Shown here: piece after piece, positions 1-9,017 of the stretch
Layout: each line of letters starts with the position of its first letter
Position numbering within the stretch: position 1 is the first letter of the stretch
Origin: Tolypothrix bouteillei VB521301
GTDB lineage: Bacteria; Cyanobacteriota; Cyanobacteriia; Cyanobacteriales; Nostocaceae
NCBI RefSeq assembly: GCF_000760695.4
Contig: NZ_JHEG04000001.1
Span: forward strand, 8,345,123-8,409,122
Length of the DNA: 64,000 nucleotides
Direction of reading: 5' to 3'
Translations under genes and position numbers: made by a program
Notes under the pieces: model-generated
What the model was told of the DNA's origin: nothing
The model's input: the letters and a program-made list of their open reading frames with translations, nothing else
Database searches by the model: none

Positions 1-100
1 GAAGGATGAAGAAGGTTGAAATACTCTTATAAAGAGTGTCTTAATCCCCCTTTTTAATTGGGCTTTAAAAGCGTCTTAGCCCTGCTATTTTTTTCATACT

Positions 101-274
101 TCATCCTTTATCCTTTTTTATCTCTCCTTCAAATGGATGAACTCCTATTTCTGGATAATTGTCATTTCTAGGACCAAATACTCTCACAGCTGCATCAACA
201 ATATATCGAGTGACTTGTTGAGTACCTGCTGCAATTGATTGAATCATTGCGCGGACTTTATTAGCGATTACCAT
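101..274 (-). CDS. small conserved-looking protein, 57 aa
   Basis: A 57-residue frame starts at ATG 274 with a good ribosome site (AGGAGAG) a few bases upstream and stops at TGA 101. The product starts MVIANKVRAMIQSIAAGTQQ and has an amphipathic, helix-prone first half followed by an aromatic, proline-containing stretch (VFGPRNDNYPEIGVHPFEG) and a charged tail. There is no signal peptide or membrane span. I do not recognise the family. The strong Shine-Dalgarno and clean coding pattern argue that it is real. It is divergent from the CoA-binding protein gene at 481. Confidence 0.6.
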   Translation of the reverse strand: MVIANKVRAMIQSIAAGTQQVTRYIVDAAVRVFGPRNDNYPEIGVHPFEGEIKKDKG

Positions 275-480
275 AGTTCTCTCCTACACTGAAAAGCTTT
301 TTGTCTGTGTCATTCACTAGGAAGGAAAATCAAAAAAATAGATAAAAAATGAGAAGATATTTTTCTGCGAATAAGATGTGGTAGCTTTACTTGAACTACA
401 ATTTCAATGTAAGAAAAAAATTTGAGGAAATTGTGAAGATAAAGAGGTAAACTGAGAATTGAGTGTAAAGAATAATAACG

Positions 481-900
481 ATGCCACTCCTAAGATTGAA
501 TGACAGTGCCATACATCAAGTGTTGACCCATGCAAAAGTCATTGCTGTAGTGGGTCATTCAGATAAACCATATCGTACTAGCTATCAAATTGCTCAATTT
601 ATGCGGAATGTGGGTTACACTGTTTATCCCGTGAACCCACAAGTTCAAGAAATTGACTCTCAGCCCAGTTATCCTTCTCTCAAAACAATTCCAGAGCCAG
701 TAGATATCGTCAACGTCTTCCGGCGTTCTGAGTACTTGAGTGAAATCGTTAATGAAGCAATAGACATTAATGCTAAAACTATTTGGGCGCAATTGGGTGT
801 TGCTGATGAGGTAGCAGCACAAAAAGCATTGAATGCGGGACTGAATGTGGTGATGGATTCTTGTATAAAAGTTGAGTATTTACGTTTGGGAATTAGATAA
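481..900 (+). CDS. CoA-binding (YccU-type) domain protein
   Basis: The 139-residue product is a single CoA_binding Rossmann domain. The N-terminal strand and glycine turn (KVIAVVGHSDKPYRTSY) match the family's nucleotide loop, followed by YTVYPVNPQ, VDIVNVFRRSE, IWAQLGV and a C-terminal VVMDSCIKVEY. The conserved cysteine near the C-terminus is present. Length equals that of stand-alone family members (about 135-145 aa). These cytosolic proteins bind CoA or a related nucleotide, but their cellular role is not established. The ATG at 481 is the only sensible start; a clear Shine-Dalgarno is lacking. The gene stands alone. Confidence 0.85.
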   Translation: MPLLRLNDSAIHQVLTHAKVIAVVGHSDKPYRTSYQIAQFMRNVGYTVYPVNPQVQEIDSQPSYPSLKTIPEPVDIVNVFRRSEYLSEIVNEAIDINAKTIWAQLGVADEVAAQKALNAGLNVVMDSCIKVEYLRLGIR

Positions 901-1050
901 ATCGCAAGGCACTTTATGTAGCAATTCCCGTTTTGTTGACGCAATCTAAGAAATAATTAACCGCAGATGAACGCAGATCTATCTGTACCTTAGCAGATTA
1001 GGAAACGCTATATTTTGCGATCGCAACCACTATAAGTTGCTTAGTGGGGG

Positions 1051-1317
1051 TTATTTTGATTTTCGTGGCGATTTAGGCGGTGTTCGGTGTGCGCCAAAAT
1101 ATTTCTCACTGCGATAGCGCAGCCATACACGCAACACTTGCGGAATTTGCTCTTTTTCTTCCTTGGTTAGAGTGTTGTACAGGGCGAGAGCGCGATCGCG
1201 TTCACCCCTACAGGCGGCGTTGTTATGAGCATCCCAATAGCTGCGGGCTACCCGAATCCTCCGACAGACTTCCTTAATCAGTGCTTCTCCACTTAGTGGA
1301 GCCTCCTGCTTTGCCAT
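1051..1317 (-). CDS. hypothetical small basic protein, 88 aa
   Basis: An 88-residue frame starts ATG 1317 (MAKQEAPLSGEALIKEV). It is rich in Arg/Lys and predicted helical: CRRIRVARSYWDAHNNAACRGERDRALALYNTL, then KEEKEQIPQVLRVWLRYRSEKYFG and a basic tail (RTPPKSPRKSK). It resembles short conserved hypothetical proteins of cyanobacteria, but I cannot name a family. No membrane span or signal peptide is visible. The gene is isolated between the CoA-binding gene and the two-component genes. Confidence 0.6.
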   Translation of the reverse strand: MAKQEAPLSGEALIKEVCRRIRVARSYWDAHNNAACRGERDRALALYNTLTKEEKEQIPQVLRVWLRYRSEKYFGAHRTPPKSPRKSK

Positions 1318-1485
1318 AATTCAGATACTGTGCAATATTCTGATACAATCCTAGCAACTTAAATGTAAATTTGATTTTGGCTAAGTTAAGTATCATTGCT
1401 GTTTCATTTGTTCTGCTATACACTGTGCGTCCAGAGCTAATATAATTTTATTCTTTTTTTAGAGATTTCGTTCAGTAATTCCCGT

Positions 1486-1510
1486 TTGTGACAGTTGGGG
1501 TGCGGAATGG
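1486..1510. repeat. short repeat AATTCCCGT..AGTTGGGGTGCGGA, copy 1
   Basis: The segment carries AATTCCCGT followed after a few bases by AGTTGGGGTGCGGA. A second copy with a shorter spacer lies at 6671-6693. The two copies bracket the response regulator/hybrid kinase pair. Confidence 0.45.
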
Positions 1511-1567
1511 GGGATAAAAGAGCGATAGAAACCCTAGAGCTTAGCAAGGTATTTCTTCTCTCAAAAT

Positions 1568-1948
1568 CTAGAGCAACCAACCTAGGGCTTCAGCAATTTG
1601 TCCGGCTAATTCTAAAGGATTAAAAGGTTTCGCGATCGCAGTTTTTATACCCATTTGAGCGTAGCGACGGCGATCGGATGCCTGAATTTTTGCCGTTAGC
1701 AATATCACGGGAATAGCTTTTGTTGTCGGATTTTCTTGTAACTTCTCAAAAGTTGTTGGACCATCCATATCAGGCATCATCACATCTAGCAAGATAGCAT
1801 CGGGTTGGAAATCTTCAGCTTTACTAATCCCTTCCTTCCCAGAACCAGCTGTCACGACGTCCCACCCAGCTACCGTTTCCAAACAAATTTTGGTAACTTC
1901 TTGAATGTATTCTTCATTGTCAACTACCAAAATTCGCTTTGTTGCCAT
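1568..1948 (-). CDS. stand-alone response regulator (CheY-like)
   Basis: A single receiver domain fills the protein. From M1 (MATKRILVVDNEEYIQEV): the acidic pocket (VVDNEE), the phosphoacceptor Asp in AILLDVMMPDMDG, the Thr of VILLTAK and the Lys of AIAKPFNP are all present, and there is no output domain. I prefer the ATG at 1948 to the upstream one at 1978 because homology starts there and GGAGCGAGG precedes it. Either start leaves the gene within 20 bp of, or overlapping, the end of the hybrid kinase at 1968, so the two are probably co-transcribed and translationally coupled. The kinase is the natural phosphodonor. Confidence 0.9.
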   Translation of the reverse strand: MATKRILVVDNEEYIQEVTKICLETVAGWDVVTAGSGKEGISKAEDFQPDAILLDVMMPDMDGPTTFEKLQENPTTKAIPVILLTAKIQASDRRRYAQMGIKTAIAKPFNPLELAGQIAEALGWLL

Positions 1949-1967
1949 GGTTTTTATCCTCGCTCCT

Positions 1968-4900
1968 TCATAATTCATCAGAAGTCATGCGTTGAAGCAA
2001 ATCCATCACCCTTTGCTCAAACTCTAGTGCTGTCACCCGCCCTTTTTCCAAAATTTCAGTATGACCCAAATTGAGACGTTGTCTCTCGGAATCATCGAGC
2101 TCTTTTGCAGAATATACCATTAAAGGGATCTTATAGAGACGGCTGTGCTGTTTCAACCACTCTACAACTGTAAACCCATCACCCTCTGGCAGAACCAAAT
2201 CGAGAACTAACAAATCAGGATTAATTTCTTGGCTCAGACGAATGGCTTCTTTCCCAGTTTTTGCAAGATAGGTGTCAATATTATGCTGCTCTAACAAAGT
2301 CACGAGCACTTCTGCCAAATTGCTATCATCCTCGACAAGCAAAACACATACTCGTCTGGAAGTTTTCATCAGTGCTTGCTTGAGAGACTCAAAAAGCGAT
2401 GTTTCCTCCAATGGTTTGCTCACCCAATCAACAAAATCCGTGCTGGGTTTGTGTTTTTTAGTAGGCGTGCAAACACTGCAAATTACGATAGGAATGTCCT
2501 GAGTTTCGGGTTGTTCCTTTAACGCTGCTATCACTTCCCAACCATTCATCCCCGGCATCAGCAAATCTAGTAAAATAACATCCGGACGTTCTGTAGATGC
2601 AGCTGCGATCGCCGCTTCTCCAGAACCGACGGTAATGACACGATAACGCCCGTTCTCTAAAAGCTTCTGGATTTGGTTGCGAATTTCCACTTCATCATCG
2701 CATACAAGTACCAACGGTATATGGAGAGACGGTGATATGGAGACTGGAGAACTTGAAGACACGGGGAGAGTGAAATAGAAAGAACTACCCTTACCCAGGG
2801 TACTTTCCACCCAAATACGCCCGCTATGCTGTTGTACTATGCTCCGACAAATTGCCAAACCCAAACCAGTTCCTTCATGATTGCGAGAATCTGAGGAATC
2901 AACTTGCTGGAAGCGCTCAAAAATACTGTCAAGTTTATCGGATGGAATACCCCGTCCCGTATCCCGAACTGTAAATAAAATTTGAGGAGATGAGGGAGAG
3001 GCGAGAGAAGAGGGAGACAAAATTCCTCCATCGGTTATTTCCGCACTTAGCCAAACCGTAGAACCAGGAGTAGAAAATTTAATGGCATTACTGAGCAAAT
3101 TAGTTAAAGTTTGAACAATCCGATCTAAATCTGCCCATACATTCTGGTTGATGCTGGAAATTGATAGCGTCACTCCGGCTTTGTCAGCAAGGGGCTGTAT
3201 GATATTGACTGCTTCTTTTATCAATTCGGAAACGTTACAAGTTTGTTTTTCCATCTTGACTTTGCCAGATTCAATGCGCTCAATATCCAGAACGTCATTG
3301 ATTAACCTTACCAATCGTTCGGTACTGTCAACCGCAATTTGTAGCAAGCGTTTTCCTTGTTCTGAGTCTGGCTTAATGAGATTGCTGGCTAACATTCCTA
3401 AAGAGCCATGAATGGAAGTTAAGGGTGTGCGGAGTTCATGACTGACTACAGAAACAAACTCATTTTTCATCTTTTCTACTTGCTTGCGATCGCTAACATC
3501 CTGCAAGTAGACCGTGTATATCGTCTCATCTTTAAGCATTAACTTAGAGATAGAAGCCTCAGCAGGAAACTCCGAACCATCTTTGCGACGACCGTAAATC
3601 TCGCGGCGTTCGCCCATTCTGCGAGACACTTTCACCGACCTGCCAAAATCAGAAACGTATTGAGAGTGTACATCAGTATACCGTCTTGGCAACAGTATAT
3701 CTAAGGATTGCCCCAAGGCTTCCTCAGCAGAATAACCAAAAATTTTCTCAGCCCCCTGGTTGAATAAAGTTATGCGTTGATTCCCATCAATACAAATAAT
3801 GGCATCATCTGCAATGGACACAATCCCTGAAAATCGAGTTTGAGAGTTTCGCAATTCTTCTTGTGTCCGGTGACGTTCATTAAGTTCTGACTGGAGTTGT
3901 TCGTTAGCTCGCATCAGTTCAGCAGTACGTTCTGCGACTCTCAATTCCAATTCATCCTTAGCTTTTCGTAAAACTTCTTCTGAATTTTGCCTTTCAATTG
4001 CTGCAGACAAAACATTAGCTATAGATTGTACAAAATGAATGTCATCTTGAGTAAAAGTTTGTTTTGTGCGGGCATATGCTCCTATGACACCATAAAAACC
4101 ATTGCGTTTGGTTATTGGTACGCTCAAACCACTAATAATTCCATGCTCTTGCAATAAAAAAGAACTGCTAAAGCGAGTTTCTGTTGGCAAATCTTCAACA
4201 ATCACGGGCTGTTGAACAAGCAGGGTGTAACCAGCAATAGAATTTTCAGGGCTGATAATAGTCTGTTCTATAAGTTCTTGATTCCAACCCACTCCCGCAC
4301 GCAAAACCATTACATTTTCTTCTGGAAGGAGTTCTAATATTTTGCAGTACTCAACTTCTAAATTTTCCACAATTAAATCAACTGCTTCTTTCATCAAGCT
4401 AGAAAGGTCTGTACCAGAAAGAGCCGATTGACCTAACTGAGCCACTGTTGCTTGTTGTTTAACGCGAGTTTGCAAGCTTTTTTGAAATGTATCATTGCTG
4501 AGAGCAACAGGTTTGCTAGCTTGCGTTTCGGCAATTTTCTGCCGCAATTTTCTTCTTTCTAAACGGTTGATAATCCGTGTCACAAGTTCCGGTCCAACAA
4601 TCGGTTTGCTGACAAAATCATCTGCACCTACAGAAAAGACTTGATTGACAATATTGGCATCATTGTGAACTGTTAGAAATAGTATTGGTAACTCACTCCA
4701 GTGGGGATCGTTACGGACAACTTTACAAATTTCAATACCATTAATTTCTGGAATTTCTACATCTAGTATGAGTAGATCTGGTTTGACCTCTTCTAAAGTT
4801 TTCCAAAAGCTTTGGGGGTCTTCTAAATAAGTCACTTTAATTCCCCAAGGGCTGAGTAAGTTTTGCAACACTGCACCTATTTTGGGATCGTCATCAACAG

Positions 4901-6425
4901 CTAAAATATGTGCCTCTACATGCGATACATCTAGCAAAACTTGTTTGACTGCTTCTAAAATTTGTGCGATCGCCATGGGCTTTTGTAAAAAATGCCCTCC
5001 ACTACGAGCCACTTGCAAGCGATTGGTAAAATCACTTTTTTCTGTGAAAACTATGGCTGGTACTGGCGGTTGGCGTTGGCTTAATTCTGCTAATAAACTA
5101 AAGCTATCTTCATGATTTGGAAAAACATCAAGGTCAATCAACACAACGTTGGGATTTTCTCGATAGAGACAACTTCTTGCTGCCTCTATACTAGTAGCAA
5201 TTTTGACTCTCAATTCCCAACTTCCAGCTTCTTGTTCGATTTGTTCGGCTAATGTCCCCTGCTGTGTTGTTTGTTGGTCTTTGTTACTTGCAATTGCAAG
5301 CAACAAAGGATGTTCAGCCATTTGGGGTTGTAACGATAAAGCCCAAGTCTCGTGACAATCTTGCTCTATCTCCTGACGCAATTGCCCAACTAAACTGGCA
5401 AATTCAGATTTTTCAGCTACAGTCAATGCTTGATTTGCTTTCAGAATACGCTCAATTTTTCTGGCGATTTGGGAACCCAAAGAAAAGCCAAAAGTCCCCA
5501 AGGAACCAGCAAGTGTATGAGCTTCTTTTTGAGCCTCTTTCCGAAGTTTTTGATTTAAAGTTTTTTGAGTGGAAATGCTAGCAGCAGCATGCTCGAGAAC
5601 GGCGACTTGTTCATCAACCCGTCCTTTAAATCGGTTCCATACAGCAGCAACCCCCTGAAGAGTTTGCTGTTGTATAGTTTTTTCTTTAGGCAAAGATAAT
5701 ACAGAATCTTCTGCCCTGCGGTCGTGCTCCTCATCTTCTTGTTTGACTTCCGCCTGCTGCCTGAGACGATAACCAATACCATAAACTGTTTCTATCAAAT
5801 CCCCCGGTGCGCCTGCACTTTTGAGTTTCTGTCGCAAACCTTTAATATGAGTGCGAACAGCTTCTTCACCCGGAGTATCTTCATAGGACCAAAGATGTTC
5901 CAAAATCATGCCACAGCTAAATACGCGACGGTTATTACGCATAAAAAGCTCTAACAGTCCATACTCCTTAGGAGTTAATGAAAGATGCTCTTCTCCATAC
6001 GTAACTTCACAGCTTATGGGATCGAGACGCAACTGACCGCTTGCTAAAACGGGCTGTGATGCTACACCCCCCCGACGCAAAAGCGCTCGTATCCTAGCAA
6101 CTAATTCTTCTTCATCAAAGGGTTTGACAAGATAATCATCTGCTCCTGCGTCTAACCCGATAGCTTTCTCGTGACTGCTATCGCATCCTGTTAATAATAA
6201 AATCGGCATTCGCAAGCCTTTAGACCGTATCTGACGGCAAAGGCTGATACCATCTATTTTTGGTAAAATAACATCTAAAAGTATTAAATCATAATCAAAA
6301 GTCTCAATCAAATCCCAAGCTGCTTGTCCATCAGAAGCAACCTCAACTACATAGTTCTGATTATTGAGAACGGCAGCTAGAGCATGGGCAACAAGTTGGT
6401 CATCCTCTACTACTAAAATTTTCAT
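1968..6425 (-). CDS. giant hybrid histidine kinase with OmpR-type DNA-binding domain
   Basis: The product is 1485 aa from ATG 6425 (MKILVVEDDQ); an upstream start at 6530 would only add non-homologous residues. Domains in order, approximate: REC1 1-118 (Asp51); OmpR/PhoB winged helix 125-222; HPt 260-350 (His303 in EAHTLAGSLG); degenerate REC2 365-488; REC3 507-625 (Asp555); GAF 660-812; PAS 860-980; HisKA 985-1055 (His996 in SHELRTPL); HATPase_c 1100-1222 (N1113, DTGRG, GTGLGL); REC4 1237-1352 (Asp1287); REC5 1359-1480 (Asp1409). No membrane span is seen, so the protein should be cytosolic. It combines kinase, phosphorelay and promoter-binding modules in one chain, and the stand-alone regulator downstream is a likely partner. 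Signal and target genes cannot be read from the sequence. Confidence 0.92.
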   Translation of the reverse strand: MKILVVEDDQLVAHALAAVLNNQNYVVEVASDGQAAWDLIETFDYDLILLDVILPKIDGISLCRQIRSKGLRMPILLLTGCDSSHEKAIGLDAGADDYLVKPFDEEELVARIRALLRRGGVASQPVLASGQLRLDPISCEVTYGEEHLSLTPKEYGLLELFMRNNRRVFSCGMILEHLWSYEDTPGEEAVRTHIKGLRQKLKSAGAPGDLIETVYGIGYRLRQQAEVKQEDEEHDRRAEDSVLSLPKEKTIQQQTLQGVAAVWNRFKGRVDEQVAVLEHAAASISTQKTLNQKLRKEAQKEAHTLAGSLGTFGFSLGSQIARKIERILKANQALTVAEKSEFASLVGQLRQEIEQDCHETWALSLQPQMAEHPLLLAIASNKDQQTTQQGTLAEQIEQEAGSWELRVKIATSIEAARSCLYRENPNVVLIDLDVFPNHEDSFSLLAELSQRQPPVPAIVFTEKSDFTNRLQVARSGGHFLQKPMAIAQILEAVKQVLLDVSHVEAHILAVDDDPKIGAVLQNLLSPWGIKVTYLEDPQSFWKTLEEVKPDLLILDVEIPEINGIEICKVVRNDPHWSELPILFLTVHNDANIVNQVFSVGADDFVSKPIVGPELVTRIINRLERRKLRQKIAETQASKPVALSNDTFQKSLQTRVKQQATVAQLGQSALSGTDLSSLMKEAVDLIVENLEVEYCKILELLPEENVMVLRAGVGWNQELIEQTIISPENSIAGYTLLVQQPVIVEDLPTETRFSSSFLLQEHGIISGLSVPITKRNGFYGVIGAYARTKQTFTQDDIHFVQSIANVLSAAIERQNSEEVLRKAKDELELRVAERTAELMRANEQLQSELNERHRTQEELRNSQTRFSGIVSIADDAIICIDGNQRITLFNQGAEKIFGYSAEEALGQSLDILLPRRYTDVHSQYVSDFGRSVKVSRRMGERREIYGRRKDGSEFPAEASISKLMLKDETIYTVYLQDVSDRKQVEKMKNEFVSVVSHELRTPLTSIHGSLGMLASNLIKPDSEQGKRLLQIAVDSTERLVRLINDVLDIERIESGKVKMEKQTCNVSELIKEAVNIIQPLADKAGVTLSISSINQNVWADLDRIVQTLTNLLSNAIKFSTPGSTVWLSAEITDGGILSPSSLASPSSPQILFTVRDTGRGIPSDKLDSIFERFQQVDSSDSRNHEGTGLGLAICRSIVQQHSGRIWVESTLGKGSSFYFTLPVSSSSPVSISPSLHIPLVLVCDDEVEIRNQIQKLLENGRYRVITVGSGEAAIAAASTERPDVILLDLLMPGMNGWEVIAALKEQPETQDIPIVICSVCTPTKKHKPSTDFVDWVSKPLEETSLFESLKQALMKTSRRVCVLLVEDDSNLAEVLVTLLEQHNIDTYLAKTGKEAIRLSQEINPDLLVLDLVLPEGDGFTVVEWLKQHSRLYKIPLMVYSAKELDDSERQRLNLGHTEILEKGRVTALEFEQRVMDLLQRMTSDEL

Positions 6426-6610
6426 TGGTGAATAAAAACTTGATATATAGTATCCGCTCAATAGCGGGCAATTTCCGAATTTTAAATCGAGCCGGGGATA
6501 ATATCTCCGGCTTTTTATAAAGGGTAACATAATACATCAGTTGGCTTGTGGTATTTGCAAAGCTTGAAGATTTTTCTTGCCTTTTGAGGAGCGTTTGTGA
6601 CATACTTGAT

Positions 6611-6630
6611 TTAAAATACGGTAAATCGAT
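6611..6630. promoter_or_regulatory. 20-bp repeated intergenic element, copy 1
   Basis: The 20-bp string TTAAAATACGGTAAATCGAT occurs here and, identically, at 8998-9017. The next ten bases are also 8/10 alike. Each copy lies just upstream of a leftward gene (hybrid kinase start 6425; small membrane protein start 8957). It may be an operator or promoter element, but the binding factor is unknown. Confidence 0.4.
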
Positions 6631-6670
6631 AAGTTTAGTGATATTTTATGAAAGGGGCTGCCAGTTCTCC

Positions 6671-6693
6671 AATTCCCGTAAGTTGGGGTGCGG
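6671..6693. repeat. short repeat AATTCCCGT..AGTTGGGGTGCGGA, copy 2
   Basis: Second copy of the element at 1486-1510, with a shorter spacer between the two conserved halves. Confidence 0.45.
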
Positions 6694-6766
6694 AGCAAAC
6701 AGACCCATTAACAGTTATGGAATAAAGGTGACAGTTGTTTAACCATAGGGGTGATAGGGATTCACA

Positions 6767-8098
6767 ATGCTAAAAGACGCTCGAGGACTTGAAGTGACAA
6801 CAGATTCTCAAGAAACGATCGCAGCTATTAATCGTTTCATCGAACAAGCCCTTGGTTATGGAAAGGATGCTGAAGCTTGTCTTTTAGAGGGAATTGCCGC
6901 AGATCCAACTTGTGCCACAATTCATGCATATGCGGCTGCTCATTACCTCTCTCAAGAAAACGCTGTAGCAACTCAGCAAGCAATAGCTCACTTACAGGTG
7001 GCACAACAACACGTAGCAAAACTAACGAAACGAGAACAGTTATACGTACAAGCCATTGCAGCTTGGGGATCGGGAGCAATTGATAGAGCGATCGCATTAC
7101 ACGAAGAAATTACCCAAGAGTTTCCTCGCGATTTGATTTCGGTTCAACAGGGACAGTATCACTACTTCTACTTAGGAGACAAAGAGAGACTGCTCAAAAT
7201 AGCTCAAAAAGTTCTCACCGCCAATCGAGACAATCATTACCTGTACGGTATGGTGGCATTTGGATTGGAACAGTGCCACCGACTCGCAGAAGCAGAAGCG
7301 TTGGGTCGTCTGGCAACTACAATCAATCGTCACGATCCTTGGGCGCATCACGCTATAGCTCATGTAATGGAAACTCAAGGACGCGTGAGTCAGGGGATCG
7401 CTTGGATGGAAAAGCACGCAGATACTTGGGAAAACTGCAACTCCATGCTTTACACCCATAATTGGTGGCATATAGCGCTTTATTACCTTGAAAGAGGCGA
7501 TATAGAAAAAGTTTTTTCACTGTATGACACTCGTGTTTGGGGTGGCGCTCAGAAAAGCTCTCCCAAAGATCAAGTAGGGGCGATCGCAATCCTGTTAAGG
7601 TTGGAGTTGCGTGGAGTGGATGTTGGAGAACGGTGGCAAGAGTTAAGTTTTTATCTTTACCCTCGCATCTACGAACACGCATTACCCTTTCAAGACTTGC
7701 ATTATATCTATGCACTGGCAAAAGCAGGGCGTCGAGAATGGTTAACCCAAATGTTGGAAAGTATGGAAAGGTATGCCAAAACTGTCAATCCATACTTACG
7801 TCAAAACTGGTTTGAGATTGCTATTCCTGCTGCTAAAGGTTTGGTTGCCCACGCAATCGGTCACTGGTCAACTGCGATCGCGCAACTAAAACCTGTTGTA
7901 CCACAACTCTATAAACTGGGTGGCAGCCATGCTCAACGAGTCTTGTTTGAACAAGTTTATAGAAATTCGCTTTTACGAGAGGAAAAGTTTTCTACAAGTA
8001 CTTTATACTCCTCCAACTCCACAACAGCAAAACGCCGAACTCCTACTTCTTCCATAACAGATTGCAGTTCTGTATCTGGCTGGAGTAAAGCAAATTGA
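6767..8098 (+). CDS. TPR protein, TTC38 family, with aberrant C-terminus
   Basis: The 443-residue protein resembles the tetratricopeptide repeat protein 38 family: helical repeats, then the conserved block HDPWAHHAIAHVMETQGR (about residues 191-208) and the HNWWHIALYYLERGD block. Family members are cytosolic helical-repeat proteins of unknown function. The start ATG 6767 is preceded by a weak GGGTGATAGGG. Homology seems to run to about residue 400 (RVLFEQVYRNSLLREEKF). The last ~45 residues are Ser/Thr-rich and read through the antisense strand of the convergent gene, overlapping it by 142 bp. The original 3' end was therefore probably lost by frameshift or deletion. Confidence 0.8.
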   Translation: MLKDARGLEVTTDSQETIAAINRFIEQALGYGKDAEACLLEGIAADPTCATIHAYAAAHYLSQENAVATQQAIAHLQVAQQHVAKLTKREQLYVQAIAAWGSGAIDRAIALHEEITQEFPRDLISVQQGQYHYFYLGDKERLLKIAQKVLTANRDNHYLYGMVAFGLEQCHRLAEAEALGRLATTINRHDPWAHHAIAHVMETQGRVSQGIAWMEKHADTWENCNSMLYTHNWWHIALYYLERGDIEKVFSLYDTRVWGGAQKSSPKDQVGAIAILLRLELRGVDVGERWQELSFYLYPRIYEHALPFQDLHYIYALAKAGRREWLTQMLESMERYAKTVNPYLRQNWFEIAIPAAKGLVAHAIGHWSTAIAQLKPVVPQLYKLGGSHAQRVLFEQVYRNSLLREEKFSTSTLYSSNSTTAKRRTPTSSITDCSSVSGWSKAN

Positions 8099-8778
8099 AG
8101 TTGCTCAATCAAAGACTTACCGAGATGTTGAGCAACCACTAGAGGTGGCATGGGAGATGGTCCGAGTACCTCTACCACGCGCAATTGGTGGGATAATTCT
8201 GGAAATTGTCGCAATTCTTGCTCCAATACCACACTATCAATAGCCGCACAGTCAACTCTTCCATTTAATACCCATTCAATGGAACGTTGGTGAGAACCCG
8301 ATTGTATTGCTTTCCTAAAAAACTTTTTAGAATGCCCGGTTTGAATTAAGCGATCGCACAGCAAATTGTAACCGCTATTAGAACCTAAATCGTTGTAGCC
8401 AAAACTTTTAAGAGCTAAATCTTCAAACTTTGTCAAATCACTAGCCGCATTGACAATAACATCGGAAAAGTAGATTGGGTAATTTTGATAGCGCGTTGCT
8501 TTCATAACAGGAGCAACTAACACCTGCAACCAATCGGGTACAACCTGGCAATACCTAATAAGAGGTAATCCACAGATAAATGCCAGGTCTAATTGATTTT
8601 CAACGAGCAGGGGATCGTCTAGCGGATCGCATTCACCTTGGTGAAGTTGAGTTGCAACACCTAAGACACGACCTGCATAAGCCACAACTGCTTGATAAAA
8701 ATGGAACAAGTTAGGAGCTAAATATGACACGGCTCTTAACTTTTGTAAGTTTGCTACTTGCGACTGACAGTCTTCCAC
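7957..8778 (-). CDS. PhnD-like phosphate/phosphonate-type substrate-binding protein
   Basis: The 273-residue product matches the PhnD/SsuA/transferrin-like periplasmic binding fold: RAVSYLAPN at the start, ENQLDLAFICGLPLIRY, then SNSGYNLLCDRLI and the second-lobe signature GSHQRSIEWVLNGRVDCAAIDSVVLEQ. No signal peptide is seen at the assigned start. Instead the gene overlaps by 25 bp a small upstream gene (8754-8957) that encodes a single membrane span, so the pair may be translationally coupled and the upstream product could anchor it. No permease or ATPase genes sit beside it, so it is an orphan binding protein or a sensor-type domain. The ligand is unknown. Confidence 0.75.
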   Translation of the reverse strand: MEDCQSQVANLQKLRAVSYLAPNLFHFYQAVVAYAGRVLGVATQLHQGECDPLDDPLLVENQLDLAFICGLPLIRYCQVVPDWLQVLVAPVMKATRYQNYPIYFSDVIVNAASDLTKFEDLALKSFGYNDLGSNSGYNLLCDRLIQTGHSKKFFRKAIQSGSHQRSIEWVLNGRVDCAAIDSVVLEQELRQFPELSHQLRVVEVLGPSPMPPLVVAQHLGKSLIEQLQFALLQPDTELQSVMEEVGVRRFAVVELEEYKVLVENFSSRKSEFL

Positions 8779-8957
8779 TCACGGTCTCCAATTTCTTGAT
8801 GTGCTACAAGTTGCAGCAAACTGCGGCAAGACCAATAAACTTGCAAGAAAATCACGCTTATCAAGGTAAGCAAACCAATTATTAAAACCGTTCCATATGC
8901 TTTGGTATGCCACCAAAAACGCATCGCAAGTGCGGTACTCAGGCGTAATACTGTCAT
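8754..8957 (-). CDS. small single-span membrane protein, 67 aa
   Basis: Starts ATG 8957 with a strong ribosome site (GAGGAG) upstream. After a short Arg/Trp-containing N-terminus there is one hydrophobic span at about residues 22-42 (TVLIIGLLTLISVIFLQVYW), then a soluble tail. It overlaps the start of the PhnD-like gene. I do not recognise a family. Frame, ribosome site and coupling to the next gene support it being real. Confidence 0.6.
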   Translation of the reverse strand: MTVLRLSTALAMRFWWHTKAYGTVLIIGLLTLISVIFLQVYWSCRSLLQLVAHQEIGDREWKTVSRK

Positions 8958-8997
8958 TTTTATGACTCCTCTACCCTAAAATAAGGTTATTCTATTT

Positions 8998-9017
8998 TTA
9001 AAATACGGTAAATCGAT
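8998..9017. promoter_or_regulatory. 20-bp repeated intergenic element, copy 2
   Basis: Identical to 6611-6630 over 20 bp. It lies 41 bp upstream of the small membrane protein start at 8957, in the same orientation relative to its gene as copy 1. Confidence 0.4.
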
